Positions 1 through 13,590 of a stretch of 64,000 nt of DNA are shown here, in pieces. Below the pieces are notes generated by a model, which did no database searches, had not been told where the DNA came from, and saw only the letters and a list, made by a program, of their open reading frames with translations. The translations under genes and the position numbers were made by a program. Position 1 is the first letter of the stretch; each line of letters begins with the position of its first letter. The DNA is from Terebella lapidaria (lineage: Eukaryota; Annelida; Polychaeta; Terebellida; Terebellidae). The stretch is from contig OX424563.1 in assembly GCA_949152475.1 (NCBI GenBank), forward strand, positions 15,659,001-15,723,000. The letters are read 5' to 3'.

Positions 1-3000
1 ATAAGAAATTTATTTCTGATGGGTCTGACTGGTCTGATTAATAAATTAACTACAAGGGTTCATACAACTAAATAATATACCTGTTCAAATTGGAATAGCT
101 TTCTGACACATTCAAGTAAGATACTTTCGACTGTTTGTGTGTTTCCGCAGTCAGGTTATGACCGTCCAATGGTGTTTTTAGCACTGAACCACCTGTCATC
201 CAGTATATTATGCTACCGCCATAAAGTTTGACGTGAAAATAAAATGTTATTGCTGCCAGTGACATGGACAACCGCAATAGCCGGATTCACCGGCCATTAA
301 TGACACAGTCCAGTGCATCATTGGTTGTTAATTACCTGCCATTTTTACCTGACTGATTTGCATGTGATCCAATTTATGAAGCCAAACGGCGGTAAAGTCT
401 GCACTTTTATGACAAACACACGAACCCTCTTTCGCAGCCTCGTTCAAATATAAAGCCATAGCGGCACCGTAAAATCAGCTTTATTTCCCTCAAATAGGGC
501 AGATGGCAATAGGGCGAATGGCGCAATCCACGCAGCAAAAGCGCAATAAATACACAAGGACAGGTCAGTTTTGATGGTCATCTGCGCTGTAAAATCCCGA
601 CACTTCTCTATGGAAATTGTCACCTGATATTTCCGGCGAAATCAGCAGCCATATCACGTTGATGTCCATGATTCTGTTACAACAAAAATTCCAAGCAAAC
701 GGTTCGTAGATGAATCGAATTTCTATTTTCATTATTAAGTGGAAATTGTTTCTGAAATTAATTGCACACACATAATTGGAATTAAAGACATATTCAATTA
801 CATGAAACACATTTTGAAGTTTGCAACAACTTTTTCAACTCAAATTGCATTCAAACCTACAATCCATGAATAAACTACAATAAAACCAGTAGCTGACAAC
901 GTCTTGAGATAAATTTTTCACCTTTTCCCTACTGATGGTTACGCTGCGTAACCATACCACACCCTTGCTGCTGTACTGATGGTTACACTGCTTAACCATA
1001 TATTTGGCAAGTAATAAATGTATAGATTGCTATCAACTGATTGTATTTAACGTTACAAATGACCGAAAATTTACCTATAGGCTAAACTAGCACACACATA
1101 TTGCCACCTATTGAAAATCAGAAGCCTAATTGACTATTTGGTTAATGAGAAAATTACCTTGCCAGTAACTTAGTGACGTCACAAGTATTGATTACAATGG
1201 GTCGGACTACAGACAATTTTCACTAGAACTTTTATATATTCATAACTAATTAATGAATCATCTCAGTATTGAGGTTGAAGGGTGGGTCAGTAGAGAAAAA
1301 ATTTTATTTAAAAACGTCGGTGTCACAAATGTGGCAGGGAAAAGTCGCCTTGAACATCATTAGATTGTCCAGGTTTTCGAGGGTACCTTGCTGTCTTCAT
1401 TCATTTAAATGTATGCATTTCTCCAATTGTCCTCTGCCTAATAACTACTGTATTTCTGAATAGTAAATATGAATGAATGATACCAATTTTGTGCTGATAG
1501 TGCTGATAAAAATTTTGATGCTTAGAATGTAATTTCAGCACCCATAGGAATGGACCCACAATCTCACACAGAGGAACCCATGGGACACAGTAAGAACGTT
1601 ACTTTCCAAGGCATCACTGACCGAGTGAGAACTCGCTTCCCTGGCGTGAGCAATTCTTCGATTTATTGAGTGACTCGTTCGAATTTGAGGATAGAGAACA
1701 ATTGCGAGCGAAGCAGCCCCCTTCGGCGTAGGGTCTGGGGCCCTTAAGCGGGCCCCAGAAGCCAAATCATACTACGTGATTCCTGGTGAATTCTGAAGCT
1801 CTAGTGAGATCATTTTCCAACTTTTCGAGATTTGTTTGGAAGATATTATTTTGCATACAGTCAAATTTCCATTAGTGAACACCTCCAGTCAGTGAACTCT
1901 TTTTCTTGGTTCCAAGTGAGTGCTTATCTTTTAACATTGGCGTGTTCTTCCGATTAGTAAACACCACTGAATTAACGAATAAGGGAAAAACTTATTTAGT
2001 GAATAGCTCCCTGTTGTGAACACTGTTATATGGTTGTGTACTGTTATATTTCAATTTGTGACTCTTTACTCAGTGAACATAGGCAAGTGCATTGTAATCG
2101 CACATGGCAGAAAATTCGGACTACTAGGTAACAACAAAGTAATTACTAGTAATACATCTCACAAAAAGATACCTTATGGCATATTGTTCAGATTCTTCCT
2201 TAACGGTGTCATACTCTAGTTTCCACAGCCTAGATCATCAGTGAAGCCACAAGTATTGACTACGGGCTTGGTTGACAGGATATTCTCAGGCTGACTTTCA
2301 TCAGCTTGACATAACATCGTTTTTGTGGGGCCTGCCGGGTAATATTCATCTCTATGACATTCAATACTCGAGCAGATTAGGTTATAATGTTGTTCGGATC
2401 TGTTTTATCGTGATACTACATTTTCTGATTAGTTAACAACTCCATATGAACATTTTTGCTGGGTCCCAAAGGCGTTCAACAATCTTTGATTGTGTTTGTA
2501 TGTAAGCATTAAAATTAACCCGGGGGACAAATGACGAATTCCTGTGTTGGAATATCCTGAAGTATCTTGATTCATACTCCTGAAAATTTGACTCAATGCT
2601 ATGATAACAGACACAACCCCAGATATTTACAAAAATGTAAATAATTTTACAATATTAGGTGTAGCCTAGACACGAGGAATACATGTGATTATCCAGTAAT
2701 ATTATTTGAATTTAAATAAAATATTGCAAGCAAGAGTTAGTTTGGTGAGGAGAATGGTTGGGAACAATTGTAGCAGGAGAACGGCCACCAGCACGAGTGT
2801 CTGCAGACATAAAATGAACTAGACTCTGAACTAGAGATCCAGAAAAACGATCTGAATGAATGAGAACATGTTAACTTCATGGTTTAAAGCTTTCTAATTT
2901 CTCACCTCTGTTAAAAATATCTTCACGTGGTCATATTTGCAGGGACATATTTGCTATGCATATGGGGAATAAAACACATGAATTCCATATGGTTTGTGTA

Positions 3001-3234
3001 GTTCTCGTGGGAGTATATACATGCACCCTGTAATGCATAATTATTTGAACCCCGACTTTTTCAAGATGAAGAGAAAACATGCCCTATCGCTAATCATATA
3101 AGAAAAGGTAGATCTAACTGTGCATCGTTTGTGTGTTGTGAACGTATTAATAAAGTGACAACAAATTAGTGACTTGATCATCAATGACACAGTGTTTGGA
3201 ATCTTGTTAGCGTTTAACGTGTGCGAAAGATTTC

Positions 3235-3293
3235 GGGGGGGGGGGGCACAAAGTGGGGTTCGATCGAACCTGTCGACCCCCTCCCCCCCCCCC
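3235..3293. repeat. G-run/C-run palindrome
   Basis: A run of 12 G (3,235-3,246) faces a C tract of 5+11 C broken by one T (3,277-3,293). Between them lies the perfect palindrome GGTTCGATCGAACC (3,257-3,270). On either strand this can fold into a very stable hairpin, and the G tract could form a quadruplex. It is present in U1 only. The homopolymer lengths may be imprecise in the assembly. Confidence 0.7.
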
Positions 3294-4967
3294 GCGTGTG
3301 GGCCTGGGTTGTGCAAAATAGTTCAGACCTGTGAGAAGATATGCTGATACCATGGAGAGCTTTCCCTTCAGCAACGGTTTAACGAGATGGATACCATGGA
3401 GTGCTTTTGCTTTAACAACAATTTAACACTCCCTAAAATATTGAGAATGTGATAGTTATCTGAATCAATTCCCGTATGCCAAGGAAAAATTGCTGAACAT
3501 TATCTCATCCAACATACATCCAACTGTATTCCAGCAGACACCAGTGTGAAACGCTGCTCACGTGCGAGGAAAGGCAGAGCCAATGAGGTCAGACTTTACT
3601 ACTCGTTATATACGTTAACAGGGAATATCAGGGATCTGGCCTAATCCCCAGTGATGCAGTCCTGGTAATCACTATAGTCATAAGCCTGATACCACACAAC
3701 TGCAGTGATAACGTTAGAGGCAATATACGTGATACAAAAAAAAATAGAGCGAGCTGCTTAACAACTTCCCGTAATGTAACTACAGAATCTCTTGTTCGTT
3801 ATTCTGTCTTGAACTCTTTATACATGATAACACGATTTCAATGATTGTAACCTATTTCATTTGCAATAGTATTTACCAAACAACTTAAATTATTTGATGA
3901 AGAAAACCAGTAAACAACATTTTACTCAGCAAAACTAGGTCTCTCATTTGAGTTCATATCATATTTTCATGTTCCTAGTAAGTGAGTTTGTAGAATAAAG
4001 AAGTAACAAACGAACTAGAAGTTTCTCTTAGAACTAGAAGTTTCTCCTAGAAACAAGAACGTGACAATCATTCAGACATCTGTCCTACTTTTACTCAACC
4101 CAAGCCAGGTCACGTGTAGACAATTTCACCAGCGCGTGTAAACGTTATGACGACGGAACTGCTGCACCATTCCGGGATATCGCCGTACCTTTAGAAACTT
4201 TTGTGAGACAGGGACACTCACAAACATTTACTCCTTAAATTGGCTCATAATCTCGTTACAATTGAATCATATCTAAACGACAATAATATCAAGAGCCATA
4301 CACTCAAAAAGGTCACATGTCGGTCGTTTCACCAGCTTCTTGCGGGAAATAGTGATGACGGTTTTTCGTTAAGCATACAATTTATTACCGTGGATTCGCC
4401 TGCTGACTAGCTCCTCCCCACATGTACACACGTAATTCATATAAGAATAACACTATGTTTGCAATACGAGCAAACAAAATGGCAAATTCTTCCACATATG
4501 ATTTCACATCAATTCAGAGACAAGCTCATGGGTCATGAATTGGACGAAAAGTCTTCACCTGATGTCAGAATTCTAGTTTGCATCACTGTTATGATAATCA
4601 CCATTAGTACTTATATCGAGGATAGAACTAGCCTATTTGTTTTAAGTATTTCCCTATAACTAAAATAGTTTCAATCCAAAATTCAAGCAAACTAAATATG
4701 CAGTTCATTGTTACTCTCTTTTCCGTAGTGGGACTGATTACTGAAGAGGGAAGGCAGAGCCAATGAGGTAAGGTTTTCCTACCCATTACATATGGGGATC
4801 GGGTAATATCAGGGATCTGACCTAATCCCCAGTGATGCACTCCAGATAACCACTATAGTCATGAGCCTGATACCACACGACTGCAGTAATAAGTTTTGAC
4901 GCAATACACGTGATACAAGAAAAGCAGAGCGAACTGCTTCACATTTCCCAGAATGTAACTATGGATT

Positions 4968-5022
4968 CTCTGGTTCAGTATTTTTGGATGTTTTTCAATG
5001 TATCCAAAATACTAAACCAGAG
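4968..5022. repeat. Near-perfect ~22-bp-arm hairpin inserted in U1
   Basis: The arm starting CTCTGGTTCAGTATTT (4,968) is matched by its reverse complement ending AATACTAAACCAGAG (5,022) around a loop of about 11 nt, with one or two mismatches. Homologous positions in the other units lack it, so it is a local insertion or a local inversion-duplication. Its size is compatible with a tiny MITE or a miRNA-like foldback; nothing shows that it is expressed. Confidence 0.6.
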
Positions 5023-8000
5023 TAAATAATGGATGACAACACGATTTCAGTAATGATTGTAACTTATTTCACTTGCAATAGTATTTACCAAATTATTTGA
5101 TAAAGAAAAACAAATTATGTTGTTTACGTTATATTTGGCACGAAAAATATCCTACCATACAAAAAACACAAAATCAGGTGGCAATCAGGCCAGCGCTTTG
5201 TCAGTTTTTGCCTAATTCAGTTTAGGTCTTGTAATCACACTTGTTGGCTGAGGGTGGTTTATGCATGAATGGTTCGCGAGATAATTAGTTTCTTATTTAA
5301 ACTCCAGAAAGGAATAAGGAAGCATGAAATCTCTTAATCTGTCATTAGATCAGATTAATAGCACAAGAGAAGTCAACTTGATTTTGTTGGAAGGAAAACA
5401 CAATGATTTTCTGTTCACGTTGGGGTTCGTCTCAACCTACATCAGATATTATCAGTTGAGGTCAACTATTCATTCAGCTTCTGTATATCAACATTAACTG
5501 ATTAATATGGATGACTTATTATATTATTATATAAGGTATGTACCATGTAGCCCCATTTATTGGCATTATTCTGTGTATGACTGGGTCAAAGAAGTCAAGA
5601 ATTTCTGTTTCGCGAATTGAAGCAACCGAACATTACTGCTGTATGTATTTCCATCTCATTTCTCTCATCCTTTCACAATCTGACATGAAGCGAAGTTTAC
5701 AGGCTGGGTGCTCAGACCAACTCTATTACTGCAGGAAGTGGAGACATTACTGCTTCCCTGACGACAGTTGATATCTTACTCGGTCGGCTCTCTGATTCCA
5801 AGCAATCTCTTTTCTTTTATTTCTGCGACAGGCAAAATGCTCTTATAAATCTTAGAAATAGCGCTAATCAACGTAAAGATGGTTTAGTCAGTGAAATATG
5901 GGATTTTGCTGCTCATAAGTGTGCCAAGGAAAGGACCTTAGGGTTAGTTCTGGGATAAAGGTGAAGTGAACATCACTGTGGAAATGTTGACGTTGTACAT
6001 AGCAGTCTATACAAGCGTGTAGTGTAAAAGACGTGGTTGTGGAATCGGTGTGTACAAATTGAAACCATTACTTGTCCTCTATAAATTTATTTTATTCGTT
6101 TTGGCAAATGGCAAAATGGTTCATTACCTCTTTAGTATTGGTGACGGCTAACTTACTGTCAAGTGTGTGGGATAACATGCATGCTCCGCTAACGAATTTT
6201 GTATATCAGTGAGTTGAATATATAAAAAAAGCCAATCAAACAAAGTGGCATAACCTTCGGATACACTGTAGCCAAAGGTTATTTCTCCATTCGAAAAATT
6301 TGATATATTACTGGGAAACATATTAAGGACAGGCCTACTGGTCTGATTAATAAAAAAAAACACGTTTCATGTGAGACAACCATATACAAGAAATGGTGTT
6401 TCCATTGAACTTCGTCAAAGACAAAATATATGATTTTGTATCATTGTTACTCCATTTTGCAGCGACAATTCTCCTAAATATTCTACAAATCAAGCCATGT
6501 AATCGGTAATGGGTGGTCTACGATAGTCGTGTTTGAACATCCCACCAAAAAACCCAAAACACTAACTACAAGAGACTAACTACAAGAGATTACACAACTA
6601 AATAATAGACCTGTTCAAAATGTAATAGGACAGGTGCAAATATTAAGAAACTTTCTACCGTTTGTGTTTCCGCAGTACTGTGATGACCGTCAAATGGTGT
6701 TTTTAGCACTGAACCACCTGTCATCCAGTATATTATGCTATCGCCATAAAGTTTGACGCGGAAATAAAATGTTATGGCTGCCAATGACACGGACAATCGC
6801 AATAGCCAGATTCACCGGCCATTAATGACACAGTCCAATGCATCATTGGTTGTTAATTACCTGCCATTTTTACCAGACTGATTTGCATGTGATCCAACTT
6901 ATGGAACCAAGCGGTGGTAAAGTCTGCACTTTTATGACAAACACACGAATCCCCTTTCGCAGCCGTCGTTGACATATAAACCCATAGCGCCACCGTAAAA
7001 TCAGCTTTATTTCCTGCAAATCGGGCAGATGGCAATGGAGCGAATGGCGCAATCCGCACAGCAAAGGCGCAATAAATACACAAGGACAGGTCAGTTTTGA
7101 TGGTCATCTGCGCTGTAAAATCCCGTCACTTGTCTATGGAAATTGTCACCTGATATTTCCTGCGATATCAGCAGCCAAATCACGTTTAGGTCCGTAGTTC
7201 TATTAACAAAAAATATGTGATTTTCCATATTTCTTGTTGAACGATAATTGTTTCTAAAATTAATTGGATGAACATGATTGGAAGTAAAAGACACATTCAA
7301 TCACTGGAAATATGTTTAGAAATGTGCAACAACTTTTCTAACTAAAATTGCAACGTACAATCCATGAATAAACTACAAAAAAACCAGTAGCCAACAATGT
7401 CTTGAGATAAATTATTATAAAAACGGCGAGGGTTGCAAGTGTGGCAGAAAAAGCTCGCCTTTAACACCAGTTGTATAGTTTTCTAGGTTTTCGAGGGTTC
7501 CTTGCTGTCTTCATTCATCTAGATGTATATATTTCTCCCATTGTCCTCTGTCTGATGGCCGCCGTAATTCTGAATACTCCTCCATAAATCGTGCTTAGAT
7601 GCTGAGACAAATTTAGAGGCTTAGAATGTTACTGAAGCACCCATAGGAATAGACCCACGATCCCACATAGAGAAACCATTGGGATATAATACAGTAAGAA
7701 CGTTATGATAGCATCCCTGAACCAGAGAGAACATGCTTCCTGGATGTGAGCAATTCTTCGATTTACTGAGTGATCGTTCAGAGATGTGTTAGCCTTTTCA
7801 ATCACTCGGACATTGTTTGATGGAATATCGATATTTTGTTCAGTTACTCATTCAGTTCAACCACGGGTCCGTCAAACATGGCTGACCTCATTTGTTTCAA
7901 AACCATATGTCACTTCATTCATGTTCATTGTATTTCCGATATGCTTTCACATTCCCCGATTTCTGTGTCAAGTAATACGTTTCTTCACGTCAAATCTTTT

Positions 8001-11000
8001 TGAACTTGTTCAAAGAAATATTGCTTTTTCTGCTAGTGCATTAGTCACGCTTATTGCACCCATTCTGCCTCATTGGCTGGTCTTTCAAAGTTGTCAAAGT
8101 AGAATAAGTTCCTTCGAACAAATGACATTTTTTATTTCGACATTATTTACTCGTGCAATATACAGGTCGACACAATCTCTAAACCAGTCACTTTTTATGT
8201 TGTTTTATGTTGATTGGCAAAAACAGTTTTTATGTCCAAAATCCAATCACTGTTTGTTCTGAGTCATTTCGAGGCATATAGTTTTTTTCGCCATTGGACA
8301 CTTTGGACTCAAATAAAAATTAATTCCATTTGTTATCACAATGGGAGCTGTATGGAGTGAAATTTTAGAATACTCCAGGGAGTTTAAATATTGGCATAAC
8401 CGAATGGGGCGGGGGGTCATACATACTTCAATGACCTTGAAAGGTCACAATAGCAATTTTGGTAAAACAGAGTTGCAGCTTCACACAATACAGTTCTCCG
8501 GTGCCATTTCTTAACCCTCGGGCCAATTTTGACACTGAACTCGAGATTAGATTTCGAACTAATTCAGATTGCTTGGAAGTTCAGATTGCTTGGAATACTC
8601 TATACTTGGTGTTGGTCCCATGTCTATCTACTAACAAAAGGAAATGCTAATAAAGGATGATGTCAATATTTCCTTCAGCTTTTTATCTCAAATATAATTC
8701 TGCATTCATCTTGAACTACAAATCAACTTTTCCAACTGATTGTGTGTTTAAGTCGTCTGATTATGACAAATAAATAGATGAAAGCTCATGTGAAGAAAAT
8801 AGATGAAAGCTTTTGTGAAGAAAACTTGTGAGAAAAAACGATTCTGGTTAATACCATGGATAACTCACTCCACCACCCAATACAACGGGACAATAGCCCA
8901 GTAAAAATGTTAAGAAAGTTAGTTATCCTAGTGATTTCGTATCTACCAGGGGAAAATGTATTGATGAAGCTTTTCATTCAACTTTATTCCAGCTTTGAAA
9001 CACTGCTCACGTGCGAGGAAAGGCAGAGCTGAGGTCAAAGTTTACTATCAGTTTTATACGTTAACGGGTAATATCAGGGATCTGTCCTAATCCCCGGTGA
9101 CGCACTCCAGGTAATCACTACAGTCATAAGCCTGATACCACACGTTTGCAGAGATAACGTTCGATGCAATACACAAGATACAAGAAGCAGAGATAAGCGC
9201 TCCACAACTCCCCAGAATGTAATCACATGATACACGACAACACGAATTCAATGATGATTGTAACCTATTTCATTTGCAATAGTACTTACCAAAATGACTG
9301 AATTTATTGGGTAAGAAAAACAGGAAATATATTGTTTCCGCTATATTTGACGTGAAAAATATTCTAGCATAGACACAAGCAAAATGCCCAGGAAATCAGG
9401 CCAGCATTGTCAGTTCTTGCCCAATTCAGTTTAGCTCTTGTAATCTTGCGTGTTGGCTGACGGTGGTGTTTATGCATGAATGTTTCAAGAAATAATTACT
9501 TTCTTCTTTAAACTCCAGAAGGGACAAAGGAAGGTTGAAATCTCTTGCTCTATCACTAGGCCTGATTAGTAACACCAGAGAAATCACTCTGGGTTTGTAG
9601 GAAGAACACTAACACATTTACATCGCTTTGGATGTGTACGATATGTATGTTGTGTAAAATGTGTGATTGTAGCGTAAATAATATGTCACTATTTTATTAT
9701 AATCACGTGAAATATCATGCAACAAATGCATGCAGCAGTAAAATCAAGTGAAAATCATGAAAAATCAGCACCGCAGAATGCAGGGGCATCTTTAAAAAAA
9801 TAACGGGGGAGTCACGGTTCTATTTCTGTTCAAATATAGCGTCAACACGTGTAGAATCCTTAATTGACAGTAAAGGCGTATTAAAAGGAAAAGATCCAAG
9901 ATCACATTACGGGGGAAGATTATATTCTCGACCCACAAATGTTATTTGTGAAGAGGAGATAAGCAGTGATTATGATCTTGCAAAGTTTCATCGAGTTCCT
10001 AAGATTTTTCATTGTCGTATTCAGGCAGGGTATGGGTACTAAGAAGAAGAACCCTGGTATAGTGTTCAGTCTTGACCGCTGCGACCCAGACAATGACTCG
10101 CTGCATTCTGAATCGCAAAATATAGAATCTGTCAGCGGCAATTGAAGTCTTTTGCAAATTGACAATGATATCTATTGCTTTATGCGACCTAATGTCAGAA
10201 ACGTACTTTTGATTATTAAAAAACATATATCCAGGATCTAGGCTTCGTGGATGTATTTGCATATGCCTTACACCTGCAATAGTTCAAACTATTTGTACGT
10301 TCATTTGATGAAAATTAGCAAATATATGTTCTATACCAGGTTGCATATATAGGAGGAAGAATATACTAATAATCCAGATGTCTGTCGTACCTCTCCAGTT
10401 GTCCAGGCCAGTCACTTTAAGAATTATTTCACCACGTGCATATCTCTTGACAACAGAAGTGCTGCATCCATCGGGGATATGTCCGTTGTTGAGAAACGTT
10501 TGTGAGTAAAGAATACCTACATAAGTTCTCTCGTCAAACTTGCTCATGAAAGACATGTAATGGATGTGGTCGATAATAACTTCACGAGCCGTAAAATCAG
10601 ATGTTCACTTGTCGGTCGGTTCTGGAGGTTGTTTACGTTAAAAGTGACAATGGTATGGTGAAACATCACGACTGAAAGAAAACCAAAGATTGATTCCCAG
10701 ATTCACCAGCTGACCAGTACATCTCCACAGTGACATGCTCTAGTTTATGTATGCCTTAGGAAAACTGTTTGTTCTGAGAAATTCGTAATATTTTCGAAAT
10801 TCAAAGTGAGGGCAGAAAATGCTAATTTCTTCCGCACCTATTTTCACATCCAATCAGGGGCGAATTCATGCATCACAAGTTGGACCAGAATATTAGAATA
10901 TCACCGATATCAGGTATAGCATAAATAATTAAGCCATTTATGGTTTCAGCAGATTTTTTTTTCTTCTTTTCTTCTGAAGTTTTGGTTTCCGACCGATAAC

Positions 11001-11259
11001 TTTAGTTTGCCTCGATGTATCTTCGCCAAGTTTTCACCATTGGTCAGACATATCATGTGGAAGAACCCTATTGTTTTTCGGCCTGATCCGAGGTCCGCGA
11101 GGTCCGTGAGGATGAAATCAATGTCGATTATTGGACTTTGTTTCTGCACGATAACTCAAAAAGTATACTGGCAATGGCTACAGAACTTTGCATGGAGGTT
11201 CATACATTGTATACCAACACCCTATCGAGTTTTCGCCAAATTATCCTTGAGGTTTCCAG

Positions 11260-11860
11260 CATATCTCGGAAGAGGTGCACCGTAGAGCGAAACGGACGTT
11301 ATTTTCGGACTCGTCGCCCTGGACAAACATGTTTAAGGGGTATTAGGGATGACCTTTGACCTTGACCTTAATTTTTTTCAATGAGTCGGCATTTTTTGTT
11401 TTCGTCGACATTTCGGAAATTGTGGGCCGTAGAGCGAAGCGGACATTATTTTCGGACTCATCGCCCTAGACAAACATGTCTAAGGGGTATTAGGGACGAC
11501 CTTTGACCTTGACCTTGAATTTTTTTGCCAAGTCGTCATTTTTCGTTTTCGTGGATATCTTGGAAGTGGTCATCCCAGAGTGAAACGGACGTTATTTTCG
11601 GATGCGTCGCCCCAGAAAAACATGTCTAAGGGGTATTATGGACGACCTTAGGCCTTGACCATAATTTTTTTCTCTGAGTCGGCATTTTTCGTTTTCGTCG
11701 ATATCTTGAAAACGGTGCGCCATTTCAGACTCGTCAACCTAGACGAAGATGTCTGAGGGGTGTTAGGTTTGACGTTTGACCTTGAATTTTTTCGCTTAGT
11801 CGGCATTTTTCGCTTACATCGATATCTCGGAAATGGTGCACCATAGAGTGAAACAGACCC
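11260..11860. repeat. ~146-bp minisatellite with AGGTCA clusters
   Basis: Four to five tandem, diverged units. Corresponding points fall at 11,341, 11,488, 11,634 and 11,761, giving periods of 147, 146 and 127. Each unit has a segment around GTATTAGGGA, a CTTTGACCTTGACCTT segment and a segment around GTTTTCGTCGATATC. Read on the minus strand, the segment at 11,351-11,370 is AGGTCA-AGGTCA-A-AGGTCA, that is, three nuclear-receptor half-sites. No ORF spans the array. Confidence 0.75.
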
Positions 11861-12114
11861 TCACCAGAATGTTTTTGTGAGTTGTCATTTTGTTTGTTCG
11901 TTTGGGATCTCAGTATGATGTGTCATAGAGCAAAATCTGCGTCTGCATTTTTCATTTTTGTCGATATCTTGGAAACGGTGCATCATAGAGTGAAACAAAC
12001 CCTGACCTGTATGGGCCGGTAAACCCAGGAAATATGTTGTATCTGTGATATTAGGCATGAGAAAAATCAACTCAAGATCAAGATAGATCAGCAGACAATT
12101 TTGGTTTTAAGCAC

Positions 12115-12860
12115 TACTGGTGAGATATGACTTTGAGATCTATCATTCAAGGTAAACTCTGATGACCAGATGATGACCACTCAAGGTCATCTGAAACCAA
12201 ATTCAAGCCGACCCAAAGAACCACCATACATTATGTGATTTCCTATATGCTCACAATTCAAATATATCTGTAACTACAGCCGTTTTCAAATTTTGGTCAG
12301 ACATGCCCTTCGGATTTACCACTCAAGATCATATCAGGTCAAGAACGTCGAAACTTCAAGACCGCCAAAAGATCCGCCATGTATGACTTGTCCATATGTT
12401 ACAAATCAAAACCTGGGCTCTATTTACACACGTTTCGTATGCAGAGTTCAATTGACACACTTCAGGTCAGATGTCACCTTAGGATTTACCACTCAAGGTC
12501 AGCTGAAATCAACTTCAAAACTGACAAACAAAAAAACGCAATATATGACTTCCTATATGTTCATAATACAAACCTAAGCATTAATCGTTCGATTTACACA
12601 TTTTTGGGTCAGGCGACACCTCCGGATTTGCAGCTCAACGTCATCTAAAGTAAACATCATGATTTCCAAATCCACATTATATAATTTCCTATCCGTTCAT
12701 AACACGAAACTAAGTTCTATCTGCAGCCGTCTAATATGTAGGTAGTCAAATTACACATTTCAGTTCGGACGTGACCTTGAGATTTAACATTCAAGGTCAT
12801 GCGAGGTCAGTATCAAGGTCATCAAAAGATATGCCATATATGACTGCCCATATATCCATA
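12115..12860. repeat. ~155-bp minisatellite, copy in U2
   Basis: Four diverged tandem units. Each contains a TCAAGGTCATCTGAAA-like segment, a segment near AAGATCCGCCATATATGAC and a TTCATAATACAAACCTAAG-like segment; equivalent points lie near 12,375, 12,540, 12,685 and 12,840. The same array occurs in U4 (37,975-38,600) and U5 (46,112-46,737). It is non-coding. Confidence 0.65.
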
Positions 12861-13138
12861 TTACATGGCCAAGCTGTATCCACAAGCATTTTAAGGGGAC
12901 CATTTTTGCTTTCGGTGCAATAACATGCATAGAAGAACGAGAGCCCTAACAGAATTCAGGCGAATCAGTTTTTTCCATATCCCATTTTAGTTTTTGTCAT
13001 CACACGTGCTTGCGAAAGTGCTTTGTGCACGTCTGTATATATTTCATAATAAACACGTGACATTAACTGAATGAGACGTACTCACATCACATATTTTGGC
13101 TGAAACCAGTCATTTGGGGGAATTTTGCTCATTTGAGC

Positions 13139-13146
13139 AGGTGTTT
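13139..13146. repeat. Left target-site duplication of foldback element
   Basis: AGGTGTTT, repeated exactly at 25,909-25,916 on the far side of the element. An 8-bp duplication fits superfamilies such as hAT, P or MULE-like (8-9 bp), which by itself does not choose between them. Confidence 0.85.
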
Positions 13147-13590
13147 ATGGAGCGTTTTTAGGGTCAATATTCATTGTCATGCATTGTAGATTTTCTTGTT
13201 GTGAATAATTGTTTCAATCGCAAAATTCTTTATTCCACATTACTATTTCTAAACTTTCTGTGTCGAATTCACATATTCTTACTGCATAGTTCTAATTTCC
13301 ATCCCCTTGCTGCTTATTTCCAAGTTCTGACTGGTACTTTCTCAAGTCTTGATTCATAATGCCATATTCTAACATCTTTGTTCATGCAAACTATCAAAAA
13401 ACAAATCGCATCTGGCACAATGCATATGGAACTTAGCACATTTCATTTAGAATAAAGCACATCGCACGAAGAACAAAGCAAAACGAATGAAGCATTTCAT
13501 GTGCCAAAATTACTAATGCACTATTATGACAACAGACGGCGCTGCGGGTCGAGTGGCCACATTGTGAATGAGAAACTGAACACTCCTGGA
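13147..13590 (+). repeat. Left terminal inverted-repeat arm of foldback element
   Basis: Begins ATGGAGCGTTTTTAGG and pairs with the reverse complement of 25,908 inward. The match continues past the retrotransposon insertion to about 15,280, where TGAGAAACTGAACACTCCT here faces the closely similar inner end of the right arm. It contains no usable ORF. Confidence 0.8.

Larger units (their letters stand above)
1..6550. repeat. Macro-repeat unit U1 (diverged, ~6.5 kb)
   Basis: First copy of the complex repeat that fills the left 50 kb. Landmarks shared with the other units, in the same order, are the block holding CATCCAGTATAT (about 197), the block with GATTTGCATGTGATCC (about 355), the CCAACTGTATTCCAGCAGAC block (about 3,521), the block at 5,200, the GGAAGTGGAGACATTACTGC block (about 5,735) and the block ending in CATTGAACTTCGTCAAAG (about 6,400). 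Only short unrelated ORFs occur and none keeps its frame between units, so I see no gene. The GGCAGAGCCAATGAGGT block occurs twice (3,573 and 4,752), so part of the unit is internally duplicated. Confidence 0.75.
6550..13138. repeat. Macro-repeat unit U2, left part
   Basis: Second copy of the complex repeat, carrying the landmark blocks at 6,719, 6,876, 7,084, 7,430, 7,651, 7,799, 9,023, 9,410, 10,088 and 10,493 that recur in U4 and U5. It is interrupted at 13,139 by the foldback element and continues at 25,917. The longest reading frame (7,786-8,262, 158 codons) is broken in the homologous blocks at 27.4 and 49.7 kb and has no recognisable domain. I therefore treat the whole stretch as non-coding. 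Confidence 0.7.

Noticed and set aside
7786..8262. 158-codon plus-strand frame
   Set aside because: Lies in a macro-repeat block; the homologous blocks at 27.4 and 49.7 kb break the frame, and no domain is recognisable.
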